Shown: positions 1-9,480 of the stretch, one piece after another
Numbering within the stretch: the stretch's first letter is position 1
Layout: each line of letters opens with the position of its first letter
DNA from: Aliidiomarina sanyensis
GTDB lineage: Bacteria; Pseudomonadota; Gammaproteobacteria; Enterobacterales; Alteromonadaceae
Reading direction: 5' to 3'
DNA length: 36,176 nucleotides
Assembly (NCBI RefSeq): GCF_003987175.1
Contig: NZ_PIPM01000017.1
Span: forward strand, 1 to 36,176
Position numbers and translations under genes: made by a program
The notes under the pieces: generated by a model
What the model was told of the DNA's origin: nothing
Databases searched by the model: none
Seen by the model: the letters and a program-made list of their open reading frames with translations, nothing else

Positions 1-126
1 GCTGAGTAAGCACTTTTGTGGATCACTTTGTAGTCGGCGTCTGAAGTATAAAATTAGCTAAGGGTGGATCACTTTTACTCCGTTGTTTTTAGGACAAAAG
101 TGGATCAGTTTTCACCCGTTGTTGAC
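1..126. mobile_element. Terminal segment of an IS21-like insertion sequence
   Basis: Three copies of TGGATCA(C/G)TTT lie at 19-30, 65-76 and 101-112, in the spaced, repeated arrangement typical of IS21-family ends. The segment finishes with TTGACA at 126, so the element reads TGTCAA inward, consistent with the TG...CA ends of that family. At exactly this point the EAL-domain reading frame on the minus strand stops matching and runs into a stop codon. No istA or istB is visible because the rest of the element lies left of the window. The family assignment rests only on end architecture. Confidence 0.55.
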
Positions 127-2010
127 ATCAGCACCGATCGACTTTCCTTGCTGATTCACTTGGGGCTGGAAATACAGAACAAATTGGTTTGTTCCTAAAG
201 CCTCGCGCATATCGGCTTCGAGTGCATATTGCGCACTTAAGCTTGCTTCAATTTCTGGGCAGTAACGGACTAAGCGATTTCCGCCTTGCTCTTTTGCAAG
301 ATTCACTGCAAGGTCAGCTTGGCGAATCAATTCTTCTGGACGCTGATTGGCACATTGATCTGCTGCGGGTTGTCCACCGGTGCACTTGCCATCTGCTAGC
401 GCCATCCCAATACTGACGGTTCCTTGGTAGCGAACTTGCGAGAGCCTCATGGGTTTTGCCAGCGACCGGAGGATAGCATTTCCAATCAAGGTGCCCATCT
501 CACCCGCGACGTAGGCTGTATCAGCTTTGCTAATAACAAGAAATTCATCTGCAGTGAGTCGGGCAAGCTACATGTCACCACTCGTTAGCTCGCGTAGCCG
601 CTCAGCGCACGTATGCAGGACGGCGTCACCCACCGCTTGTCCATGGACGTCATTAATTCGTTTGAACCCATCGAGATTGACGAGAAGTGCAATGACCGTC
701 GGACGGCGTTCGTCTTTTCGGACGAGCAACTCAGCGAGCTGACGCACGATAAACTTGCGATTCGGCAGTCCGGTTAGGCCATCATAAAATGCCATTTGGT
801 GAATAATTTGCTCTTGAGCTCTTTTTTCCGTGACATCACTGATAAAGCCACTCCAACTGACTACACCACTGCGCTCTTGCTGAGGCATGGCGTTGCTAGC
901 CATCCAACGGGCTTCTCCTGAGGGGGTGTGCACCGGAAATTCATGATTCCATGGGCTCATGGTAGCCGCACTTTCAGCAAGGGTTTCCACGATTTTTAAT
1001 CGTTCTTTCTCAGGTACAAGACTCAAGACTTTCTTTGGCTCTTCCATTGCTTCGTGGGGAGGAATACCAAACAGGCGCTCACTGGCTTGGCTAAGATAGC
1101 TAAATTGCAAATAGCCTGTTGGGTCGCGGCGAAGTTGGAAAACCATACCGGGGACGCGTTCCGTGATTTTTCGCAATCGCTCCGAAAGTGCACGGACTTC
1201 TTTTGCACGCTGTCGAGCGCTTTGACGAAGTCCAAGTTGTTTGCTGACCAAAATCACGACCGTGGTGCTTAGGACGACGAGGAAAACGGTTACGATGATG
1301 GTGCTAACGAGCAGCTGTCCTGCATCGAGCCCACTGTGCGCACCGATGCCAGTTTCAACTGGCAAAAATACGGTCGCATGCATGGCCGTGTAGTGCATAC
1401 TTGAAACCGCAATGCCCATTATCACAGCACTGACGAGGGTTCGGCGGTTGTCGTTCTTAACAATAGGCGCTAGCCATGTTCGGGCCCCAAGAGAGAGTGC
1501 TGCAAGTAAGACCGCGACGAAAACGGAGAGCACAAACATACCGGGAAGATAGCGGATGTCTGCGTCTGCTTGCATTGCGGCCATCCCAGTGTAATGCATA
1601 GCTCCGATGCCAGCCCCCATAAAGAGTCCGCCAATCGCGATCGTTTTCAGTGTTTGCTGGTCTTTTCGAAGCACCCAGAGTGTGATCCAAGCGGCAACGA
1701 TTGCAGGCAGTACGGAGACGGCTGTAATCGGGACGGAATAATAGATTGGAACGTCAATTCGAAAACTGATCATACCGATAAAATGCATCGCCCAAACACC
1801 AATTCCCATGGTAAGAGCACCGCTCAAGTGCCATGCAAAACGGTGCCACTGCACCTGAGTACGTTTAATGAGGTTGGTGTGATAGAAGCTCGCCAAAGCC
1901 GCTAAAATAGCCATGGCGAGGGAAAGAATGACCAGCGATGTCAGATGATGTCCGACATAGGCGGTCGTCACATCATGTGACGCAGTGACAAACGAAAGAT
2001 AGGAGGTCAA
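127..2010 (-). pseudogene. MHYT-PAS-GGDEF-EAL signalling protein, broken
   Basis: This is the remains of a membrane cyclic-di-GMP signalling protein. The N-terminal half is a seven-helix MHYT sensor with MHFIGM, MHYTGM and MHYTAM at about residues 74, 139 and 207. A PAS domain (about 275-400) and a GGDEF domain starting at FYDGLTGLPN follow. The frame is interrupted by a single in-frame TAG at 568-570, right after SGDM. The same frame then resumes with LARLTADEF, so the signature is TADEF instead of GGDEF and cyclase activity would be doubtful even without the stop. The EAL domain is entered (FVLYFQPQV, then GKSIGA) and is cut by the IS21-like end at 127. Start: TTG at 2010 with AAGGA eight bases upstream. 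It is 37 bp downstream of the OsmC-YcaO gene on the same strand and could have been cotranscribed. Nonsense mutation plus IS truncation make function unlikely. Confidence 0.85.
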
Positions 2011-2047
2011 TGATCATTCCTTGCTGGACCCTAAGCGTCCATCATGT

Positions 2048-4240
2048 TTAAGTTGCCATGCCCGCCTTACGTGCTCGCGCTGCATGAAGCTTCTGGTAAC
2101 TATCGAGCAATCGCTGATGTTTTTCCAGTCCGGTAAGTTGCATGTCGGTTTCGGTCAAACCAGGGAAGCGTTCAGTTCCCTGTACGCTTCCCACAACCGA
2201 TGCCATCGTATCGGTGCCGTACATTCGCTCAAAGTTTTCAATAAAATCCTCGAGCGCCAAATCGTCTGATAGGGTGACTTCAAGCACCGCGCTCATTGCA
2301 CGATAAAATAAGTTTCTGGCCACCGTGTTGTCGTTGTATTGTAGAAACTCTTCAACCAACTCAAGGGCCTGAGCGTGTTGGCCAAGTGCCAGGTAAATCA
2401 TAATTTTTAGCTCAAGAATCGTGAGCTGGCCCCACACGGTATTCTCATCAAACTCCACACCAATCAGCGTGATAATGTCTGAGTAAGCATCGAGCTGGCT
2501 CTCTTCGAGTCGCTCAACTAATTCCGCGAGTTCATCTTCGCTTAAACGATGGATGTTCAGGATATCCTCGCGGAAATCTAGTGCCTTGTTGGTGTTATCC
2601 CAGATCAGATCTTCCACGGGATATACTTCCGAATAGTCTGGAACCAAGATACGGCACACTGGCGCACCGAGATCAGTATGCACCGCCATGTACACTTCTT
2701 TCCCGAGATCCTCGAGGATATTGAACAATGTATCCGCTTCTTCTTGGTTGCTCCCGGAAAAATCCCAGGGCACGAAGGTGTAGTCTGATTTGTTACTAAA
2801 GAAGCGCCATGAAACGACACCAGTTGAGTCGATAAAATGTTCAACAAAGTTGTTCGGTTCCGATACCGCCATGGAGTTAAATGTGGGCAGCGGGAGATCG
2901 TTGAGTCCTTCAAAACTGCGACCTTGCAGCAGTTCAGTTAAGCTTCGCTCAATCGCGACTTCCATCGTTGGGTGGGCACCAAACGACGCAAAGACTCCGC
3001 CGGTACGCGGGTTCATGAGGGTGACGCATGCAACTGGAAAGCGTCCGCCTAAGGAGGCATCTTTCACCAGCACTGGGAAGCCTTGCGCTTCGAGCCCCTG
3101 AATGCCGGCCACAATCTTGGGATATTTTGCGAGCACGTCGGCAGGTACATCGGGAAGTGCGAGCTCTTGTTCAATAATCTCGCGTTTCACCGCACGTTCG
3201 AAAATCTCCGAAAGACACTGAACTTGAGCTTCAGGCAAGGTATTACCCGCGCTCATGCCATTGCTTAGGTACAAGTTTTCAATGAGATTACTCGGGAAAT
3301 AAACGGTCTCACCGTCGGAAACGCGAACATAAGGAAGGGCGCAGATACCACGATCGATATTGCCAGAGTTGGTGTCGATCAAATGGGAGCCACAGAGCTC
3401 ACCATCTGGGTTGTAGATCGCGAGGCAGTGTTCATCCAGCAATCCATCTGGTAGCGAATCATCCTCTGTTAGAGGAAACCAGCGTTCATCGGGATAGTGG
3501 ACAAAGGGTGCATTCGCGATATCCTGACCAAAAAATTGGTCGTTGTAGAAGAAATTGCAGCTGAGACGCTCAATAAACTCGCCGAGTGCCGAGCACAAGG
3601 CGGCTTCTTTGGTGGCACCTTTGCCATTGGTGAAACACATCGGTGATGCGGCATCTCGAACGTGCAATGACCAGACGTTGGGCACGATATTACGCCACGA
3701 GGCGATTTCAATTTTCATGCCCAGATCAGCCAAAATACCGGTCATCTTTTGGATCGTTTGCTCAAGGGGTGCATCTTTGCCCACGATATAGGTCTCTTGA
3801 CCATCTGCGGGCTTGCCAATCAACAAGGCTTGAGCGTCCTCATCGAGGTTTTCAACGACTTCTAACTGAAACTCAGGACCCGTTTGCACCACTTTCTTCA
3901 CGGTACAGCGGTCAATGGACCGCAAAATCCCTTGGCGATCTTTTTCAGAAATATCCTCAGGTAGCTCCACCTGAATCTTGAAGATCTGGTTGTAACGATT
4001 TTCAGGGTCGACAATATTATTTTGGGAGAGGCGGATATTGTCGGTCGGGATATCCCGAGAATTACAGTAGACCTTCACAAAATATGCCGCACAGAGTGCT
4101 GAACTGGCGAGGAAATAATCAAAGGGGCTCGGGGCTGAACCATCACCTTTGTAGCGGATTGGTTGATCGGTGATGACGGTAAAGTCATCAAATTTAGCCT
4201 CGAGTCGAAGGTTGTCGAGAAAATTAACTTTGATTTCCAT
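2048..4240 (-). CDS. ycaO: OsmC domain/YcaO domain fusion protein
   Basis: This is a YcaO-family protein of about 730 residues. Residues 1-130 resemble OsmC (opening MEIKVNFLDN), about 190-560 form the ATP-dependent YcaO cyclodehydratase-like domain (GKGATKEAALCSALGEFIER and the ERAVKREIIE region), and the C-terminal 150 residues are helical and TPR-like. E. coli YcaO lacks a full OsmC module and is implicated, with RimO, in methylthiolation of ribosomal protein S12. The OsmC-fused form is common in marine gammaproteobacteria and its exact reaction is not settled. ATG at 4240 is preferred over a TTG at 4276, because OsmC homology starts there and neither site has a strong Shine-Dalgarno sequence. 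No peptide-precursor or dehydrogenase gene lies nearby, which argues against a RiPP cluster. It diverges from the lipoprotein gene at 4411, leaving about 170 bp for two promoters. Confidence 0.85.
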   Translation of the reverse strand: MEIKVNFLDNLRLEAKFDDFTVITDQPIRYKGDGSAPSPFDYFLASSALCAAYFVKVYCNSRDIPTDNIRLSQNNIVDPENRYNQIFKIQVELPEDISEKDRQGILRSIDRCTVKKVVQTGPEFQLEVVENLDEDAQALLIGKPADGQETYIVGKDAPLEQTIQKMTGILADLGMKIEIASWRNIVPNVWSLHVRDAASPMCFTNGKGATKEAALCSALGEFIERLSCNFFYNDQFFGQDIANAPFVHYPDERWFPLTEDDSLPDGLLDEHCLAIYNPDGELCGSHLIDTNSGNIDRGICALPYVRVSDGETVYFPSNLIENLYLSNGMSAGNTLPEAQVQCLSEIFERAVKREIIEQELALPDVPADVLAKYPKIVAGIQGLEAQGFPVLVKDASLGGRFPVACVTLMNPRTGGVFASFGAHPTMEVAIERSLTELLQGRSFEGLNDLPLPTFNSMAVSEPNNFVEHFIDSTGVVSWRFFSNKSDYTFVPWDFSGSNQEEADTLFNILEDLGKEVYMAVHTDLGAPVCRILVPDYSEVYPVEDLIWDNTNKALDFREDILNIHRLSEDELAELVERLEESQLDAYSDIITLIGVEFDENTVWGQLTILELKIMIYLALGQHAQALELVEEFLQYNDNTVARNLFYRAMSAVLEVTLSDDLALEDFIENFERMYGTDTMASVVGSVQGTERFPGLTETDMQLTGLEKHQRLLDSYQKLHAARARKAGMAT

Positions 4241-4410
4241 GCAGAATGACCAGCGTTGATGAATCAGGGACGGCAAATTATGAGGGGCTATTATCGCGCA
4301 AAACCACGCGTTACCCCAGAAGTATGTGCGATGCAGTTGTTGAAGTTTTGCTCGTGGGCAATGAATCGGTTACTTTAGAGATGATTCTTTTTCTTTAGGT
4401 GCAATGCCTT

Positions 4411-6132
4411 ATGAATTTTCTGTCTGTATTCGGCTCGCGCGTGAAGCACACTTCCCGAACTTCTATCTCGCTTGGGATGTTCGCCATGCTATTGCTCGGC
4501 TGTTCGGGCGACCCTGAAATTATTTTGCCCGATGGGCAAACGCTGAGTGAGCTGACCGCTGAGCTTGAAGCAAATGAGGGCGGTAAAAGTTACGCCGAAA
4601 CCTTAATGGATCCGACCCGCCACCCGTTGGCGCTAGCACGCTTGATTTCGGAGCAAGAGCGCGAAGATTCTTCCGTTGTTTTTAATTTTTATTTATTAGC
4701 CATGGAGCAGCTCGCGCGCCATGGAGCACCCGAAAATGTCACGTTAGACTACATTGTTCAGTTGCAATGGCATGTGAGCAATACGCCGTTGCCTGAATTT
4801 TCGGACACGCTTCGCTATGAGCGAGAGGTAGCCAACGCTTATTTAGCGCTGGGGCGTGACGCAGACGCCTTGGCGGTCGCTCATGAGATATATCGGACCG
4901 CACGGTTGCGTCCAGAGAGTTACTGGACTCAGTCGCACCAAGAATCTGCTGCAGAAATTGCAAGTAAAGCGGGTGATCTCAGTCTGTTGGAGGATTTGGT
5001 TGAACGGGAGTTTGCAACCGTGCAGCGAGTATATCGCCGAGCGGTTCTTGCGAAAGCTTTGCTTGATCGGGGAGAGGAGCTTCGTGCTCGCCGACTCGCC
5101 GATGATATTGCTTTCTCGCTCAGTGAAATTCAACGCGATACGTCCCAGACTGAAGATCGGCAGGAACAAGCACTTATCAGTGAGACCGATCACATCTTAC
5201 TCGCGATGTTTCAAGAGCTTGGACAACGTCAACGGGCGGTTGAGGCATTGCAAGCCATGTACATCCGAGATTTTTCACAGGTGACTGAAGAAAATCGCTG
5301 GCAGTTCTACGCATGGTTCAAGTTCATTGAGAAATTTGCGGAACTGGGTGAGTTCGACCGCGCGCATGAAATACTCGACATCGTGATCGAGAATACCGTG
5401 GATTTGCTGCAGGATGAGCCCGAGTTTGGCTATTACTTCGCAATGCATCATCTTTCATCTCTCCTGGATTTACTTGAAAAACATGGCGAACAAGAACAGG
5501 AAGCTCGTCTGATTCAATCGGTCTCGACGGCAATTGCATCCGATCAAGATGAGTATCGCATTTGGGGGTTGATTGTGTTGTCAGAGGCGTTAGCACGGGC
5601 TGGACGTCAGGATGATCTAGAACGGGTCTTGCAGGAGATTTCATCTAGTTTGATGAATCTGGTGGATCCAGAGGAGCGCGCTTTTGTGCTCGCCTCAACC
5701 TATCGGCTTTTTGTTCAATATCAACGTCATGATGATGCGCAGCGCGCACTCCGTCTGGTCCTCGATGATTTCTCGCGGCAGGATCCGATGACCGCAAGTT
5801 CAATTCTGGAAATAATTGGAGAGTCGCTGTTACAAGAAGGCCATACCGAGACGTTTAAACGCCTTGCCTCCGAAACGGTTCAGCATGCTCCTTTTAGCAT
5901 TCACTCATTGACCCATACCTTGGCCAAATATCAGCATTACGTGGATGCACTCGAGATAGCTGCAAACGTCGAAGAACCACCATGGTTGGTCTATTTATTG
6001 ATGTCGCTGAGTGACATTTACTTGGAAAAACGTCGGGTCCCCGGTGCCGAAGAGCGAGCACTACTCAAACAGTTAAAGGAACGAATGGTTACCTTGCCAT
6101 CGGATCTTGGTCCTGAGAGCACCGAAGAATAG
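4411..6132 (+). CDS. Helical-repeat (TPR-like) lipoprotein, unknown function
   Basis: The product is about 573 residues with a lipoprotein signal: a hydrophobic stretch ending in the lipobox LLLGC at about residue 31, followed by SGDPE. It should therefore be lipidated and envelope-anchored. The mature part is almost entirely alpha-helical with repeating A/L/Y-rich pairs (for example NAYLALGRDADALAVA, LFQELGQRQRAVEAL-like and ALRLVLDDF), as in TPR or Sel1-type solenoids, suggesting a protein-binding scaffold. No catalytic motif is visible. The ATG at 4411 was chosen because AGG at 4397-4399 precedes it; an upstream in-frame GTG at 4399 overlaps that AGG. I do not recognise a named family. No terminator is evident after the stop, and the next gene starts 121 bp further on. 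Confidence 0.75.
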   Translation: MNFLSVFGSRVKHTSRTSISLGMFAMLLLGCSGDPEIILPDGQTLSELTAELEANEGGKSYAETLMDPTRHPLALARLISEQEREDSSVVFNFYLLAMEQLARHGAPENVTLDYIVQLQWHVSNTPLPEFSDTLRYEREVANAYLALGRDADALAVAHEIYRTARLRPESYWTQSHQESAAEIASKAGDLSLLEDLVEREFATVQRVYRRAVLAKALLDRGEELRARRLADDIAFSLSEIQRDTSQTEDRQEQALISETDHILLAMFQELGQRQRAVEALQAMYIRDFSQVTEENRWQFYAWFKFIEKFAELGEFDRAHEILDIVIENTVDLLQDEPEFGYYFAMHHLSSLLDLLEKHGEQEQEARLIQSVSTAIASDQDEYRIWGLIVLSEALARAGRQDDLERVLQEISSSLMNLVDPEERAFVLASTYRLFVQYQRHDDAQRALRLVLDDFSRQDPMTASSILEIIGESLLQEGHTETFKRLASETVQHAPFSIHSLTHTLAKYQHYVDALEIAANVEEPPWLVYLLMSLSDIYLEKRRVPGAEERALLKQLKERMVTLPSDLGPESTEE

Positions 6133-6253
6133 CTGGGCCCGCAATACTTTGTAACAAGAAATCAGTTGGTTTCCCGGCCTGAGGTTGTTAACCTTTTGTA
6201 AATTACAGGAAGTCGTTTCTTTTACTGCTTACACAGCCATTCAGGACGTTGTT

Positions 6254-8215
6254 ATGAACTTGAAAAGCTCTATGGTGCGTGCCCTTGGGTTTGCGCTCCT
6301 CCTCCTCGCTGCGCCTTTAAGTGTTTCGGCACAGCCCGTGAATATTCCGTTGAAAGATTTCTTTGAGCACGCGGAATTTGGTGATGTTGCCATTTCACCT
6401 CAGGGTCGCTACATGGCGGTTACCGTGCCATCAGATTCCGGCCGAAACCTTGCTGTGATCGACATTAGCGACCTTGGCAACATGCAAGTCACGTCTGCCT
6501 TTGAGCTGCGCGGCAACGAGAGTCCTATCAATGTCTTTTGGGTGAACAATGATCGCCTGATTTTTGAGACCACTATGCAGGTTGGAGCGCTTGAAGTTCC
6601 AGCGCGCACCGGTCGTGTGTATGCCATGAATGCAGATGGAAGTAATCGTCGTCAGCTGTTTGGTACCAATCCGGGAAGTTTCGTATTCCGTCAAATGTCG
6701 ATTATTAGCACTCTGCCCGAGGAACCGGATTGGATCTTGATTCAGCATTGGGCGCACGACCGGACACGCCCGATTGCAGAACGTTTGAATGTAAACGATG
6801 CCCGTCAGCGAGGTGTGGCGAGTTCACCGCTCGATCGAGGCGGACTAATGGCCGATACGGAAGGACGTGTCCGTTTTGCGATCGGATTTGATGAGGACCA
6901 AAACTCACGTTTTGCCTGGCGCCCGAATACCGATGCGGAATGGCGTACGTTTAATAATGAGCTCGGCTCGCGTATTTCGCCGCTTGGGTTTAGCGCTGAC
7001 GGACAGTCGGTGTATTTTTCTTCTCGTGAGTCAGAGAAAGTTGGGGTGTATCGCATCGAACTACAAAGTGGCCGAGCCGAGCCCTTGTTTGAGAATATGC
7101 GCGTTGAATTAGATGACCTGCTCATGTCTGGCTTTAGTCCTGTCAAAACCGATGCAACGGGCACGCGGTTATTAGGCTTCCGTTTTTCGGATGGCAAGCC
7201 GCAAATCTTGTCGGTTCATGAAGATGCCAATGAAATGGTTTGGCTCCGCCAGCTTGAGCAAATGTTCGATGGAAACTATGTCCACATTCATAACTGGACG
7301 CGTGATGGAAAACGTGCGCTGATCTCAGTATCCAGTGATGTCGCACCACAAGAATTTTTCTTGCTCGACACGGAAGCACCTTCCTTGGTGTTTATCGCGG
7401 GTTCTCGTCCGTGGATTGATCCAGAAATGATGTCACCTACGCAGCCGATTTCGTTTGAGGCGCGGGATGGCCTCGAAATTCATGGCTATATGACCTTGCC
7501 GCAGGGGCAAGCGGAGAATAATAAATTTATGGTATGGATTCATGGTGGCCCGCATGGCCCCCGTGACTTCTGGGGATTTAGTCCTTGGGTTCAAATGTTC
7601 GCATCGCGTGGGTTTGGCGTGCTACAAATTAACTTCCGCGGCTCCGGTGGCTACGGTTTCGACTTTGAAGAGGCCGGTTACCTGAAATGGGGCGCGGAGA
7701 TGCAAGACGATATCACCGATGGAACCCGTTGGTTGATTGAGCAAGGTTATGCCGATGCTGACCGCATTTGTATCGGTGGAGCGAGCTACGGTGGATTCTC
7801 AACCCTCTCGGGCATCACTCGTGAGCCAGATATGTACGCATGTGCGTTTGCTTTTGTGGGTGTTTATGATCTCCCACTTATGAAAACTACCGGGGATATT
7901 CCACAAAGCGAGATGGGTCGTCGCTATTTAGATCGCGTGCTTGGAACCGATGAAGATGATCTCAAGGCGCGCTCACCTGCAAACTTTGTTGAGAACATTC
8001 GCACCCCGTTGTTTATTGCGCACGGTGAAGAAGATATTCGCGCCCACGTGGACCATTACCACCTCCTTAAACGTCGTTTAGATGCTGCGGAAATTCCCTA
8101 TGAGGAATTATTGGTTGCGGATGAAGGACACGGATTCTATCGTCCGGAAAACAATGTGAAAATGATGGATCGTGTGCTTGAGTTTATGCTGAAACATACG
8201 GCTAAGGACGACTAA
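6254..8215 (+). CDS. Secreted S9 family prolyl-oligopeptidase-type peptidase
   Basis: This is a serine peptidase of the S9 family (DPP/acylaminoacyl-peptidase type) of about 653 residues. A Sec signal peptide ends near SVSA|QP, so it is periplasmic or exported. The middle is a beta-propeller (WD-like blades from about residue 30 to 390) and the C-terminal 250 residues are an alpha/beta hydrolase. Catalytic residues are visible: Ser511 in GGASYGG, Asp594 in HGEEDIRAHV and His626 in DEGHGF, with the oxyanion-region HGGPHGP upstream. The start is ATG at 6254 because AGGA lies seven bases upstream and the signal peptide follows directly; an upstream in-frame TTG at 6185 adds an implausible leader. 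The Nramp-like gene begins five bases after the stop, so the two are probably translated together. It likely degrades proline-containing or acylated oligopeptides. Confidence 0.9.
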   Translation: MNLKSSMVRALGFALLLLAAPLSVSAQPVNIPLKDFFEHAEFGDVAISPQGRYMAVTVPSDSGRNLAVIDISDLGNMQVTSAFELRGNESPINVFWVNNDRLIFETTMQVGALEVPARTGRVYAMNADGSNRRQLFGTNPGSFVFRQMSIISTLPEEPDWILIQHWAHDRTRPIAERLNVNDARQRGVASSPLDRGGLMADTEGRVRFAIGFDEDQNSRFAWRPNTDAEWRTFNNELGSRISPLGFSADGQSVYFSSRESEKVGVYRIELQSGRAEPLFENMRVELDDLLMSGFSPVKTDATGTRLLGFRFSDGKPQILSVHEDANEMVWLRQLEQMFDGNYVHIHNWTRDGKRALISVSSDVAPQEFFLLDTEAPSLVFIAGSRPWIDPEMMSPTQPISFEARDGLEIHGYMTLPQGQAENNKFMVWIHGGPHGPRDFWGFSPWVQMFASRGFGVLQINFRGSGGYGFDFEEAGYLKWGAEMQDDITDGTRWLIEQGYADADRICIGGASYGGFSTLSGITREPDMYACAFAFVGVYDLPLMKTTGDIPQSEMGRRYLDRVLGTDEDDLKARSPANFVENIRTPLFIAHGEEDIRAHVDHYHLLKRRLDAAEIPYEELLVADEGHGFYRPENNVKMMDRVLEFMLKHTAKDD

Positions 8216-8220
8216 CCACC

Positions 8221-9474
8221 ATGAAGAAGCCCGGCTTTCGATTGAAATTCGGCCCCGCAACCTTAGTTGCAGCCGCTTTTATCGGGCCGGGAACGGTTGT
8301 TACGGCGTCCCTCGCGGGCGCCAATTTTGGTTATGCCCTGTTGTGGGCCCTCGTGTTTGCAGTCATTGCGACCATGATTCTGCAAGAAATGGCCGCACGG
8401 ATTGGTGTGGTTACCCAAGCCGGACTTGGGGAAGCGCTGCGAACTGTCGTGCAGCACCCACTGTTGCGTAACGCCTTTATAGCACTCGTGGTGGCAGCCG
8501 TCGTGATCGGCAACAGTGCCTATCAAGGTGGCAATCTGACGGGAGCAAGTTTGGGTGCGGACGCCCTCTGGGGAAATGCAGGCTGGCTTGTTGCATTCGA
8601 GGAACGCACTGGACTTAATCCCTGGGCGTTTATTCTTGGTAGCCTCGCAACCTTGGTGTTATGGCAAGGGAAATACAAAACCATTGAAAAGGCTTTGATT
8701 GGTCTTGTGGTCTTGATGAGTCTCGCCTTCCTCACAACCTTCATTTTGACGCGCCCTGACTTCTTGGCACTGTTCCGCGGTCTTTTGCTCCCGAGCATTC
8801 CCGCCGGTGGAGCACTCACGATGCTTGCACTTGTTGGGACAACCGTGGTTCCTTACGCCTTATTTTTACATGCTGCAGGAGCGCGTTCGCGCTGGCCGGC
8901 GGAAACAGTGAATAAAGATGTTGCCTTGCAAGAAGCGCGCGCGGATATTGTCACATCGATCCCATTGGGTGGGCTTGTCTCGGTGGCGATAGTCTCGACC
9001 GCTGCCGCCGCATATTTCGGACACGCTGCAACAATTGAAGGGGCTGCCGATCTCGCTGTGTCTTTGGAGCCTATTTTTGGCCGTGCAGCAACCTATCTTA
9101 TGGCGTTTGGATTACTCGCAGCCGGATTGAGCTCAGCCATTACCGCTCCACTCGCTTCAGCGTATGCGCTCGTCGGGGTACTAGGTTGGCGCATGGACAT
9201 GAAAAGCCGAGGATTTCGACTCACGTGGCTGAGCATCATATTGGTGGGAGTGACCGTGGCATCACTTGGTATCCGCCCAATTTCACTGATTCTATTTGCA
9301 CAGGTGGCCAACGGTATCTTGCTGCCGCTGATTGCTGGCTTCTTGTTGCTTGCCGTCAATCAAACACGTTTGGGAGCACACCGAAACAATCGCCAACAGA
9401 ATATTCTGGGCGGCATCGTGTTCGTTGTTGCGCTGTTACTTGGGGTGCGCTCGATCGGTCTGGCGTTGTTCTGA
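8221..9474 (+). CDS. Nramp-family divalent metal transporter-like protein
   Basis: This inner-membrane carrier of 417 residues has about 11 hydrophobic segments and the Nramp/SLC11 layout. The TM1 and TM6 motifs that build the metal site are not canonical. TM1 has G22-P23-G24-T25 where classical MntH has DPGN, and TM6 has V210-P211-Y212 in GTTVVPYALFLH where MntH has MPH. This belongs to the divergent GPGT branch often annotated as Nramp family, so manganese or iron transport should not be assumed. It starts with ATG five bases after the S9 peptidase stop and has no obvious Shine-Dalgarno of its own, suggesting coupling to that gene. The amidoligase gene converges on its 3' end with six bases between stops and no hairpin terminator. 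Confidence 0.8.
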   Translation: MKKPGFRLKFGPATLVAAAFIGPGTVVTASLAGANFGYALLWALVFAVIATMILQEMAARIGVVTQAGLGEALRTVVQHPLLRNAFIALVVAAVVIGNSAYQGGNLTGASLGADALWGNAGWLVAFEERTGLNPWAFILGSLATLVLWQGKYKTIEKALIGLVVLMSLAFLTTFILTRPDFLALFRGLLLPSIPAGGALTMLALVGTTVVPYALFLHAAGARSRWPAETVNKDVALQEARADIVTSIPLGGLVSVAIVSTAAAAYFGHAATIEGAADLAVSLEPIFGRAATYLMAFGLLAAGLSSAITAPLASAYALVGVLGWRMDMKSRGFRLTWLSIILVGVTVASLGIRPISLILFAQVANGILLPLIAGFLLLAVNQTRLGAHRNNRQQNILGGIVFVVALLLGVRSIGLALF

Positions 9475-9480
9475 ACGGGA

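Noticed and set aside
568-570. Possible recoding (read-through of TAG) in the MHYT-PAS-GGDEF gene
   Set aside because: No recoding signal is visible and the gene is also cut by an IS, so simple decay is more likely.
4241-4276. Upstream TTG start for the OsmC-YcaO gene
   Set aside because: The added residues have no OsmC similarity and no ribosome site precedes the TTG.
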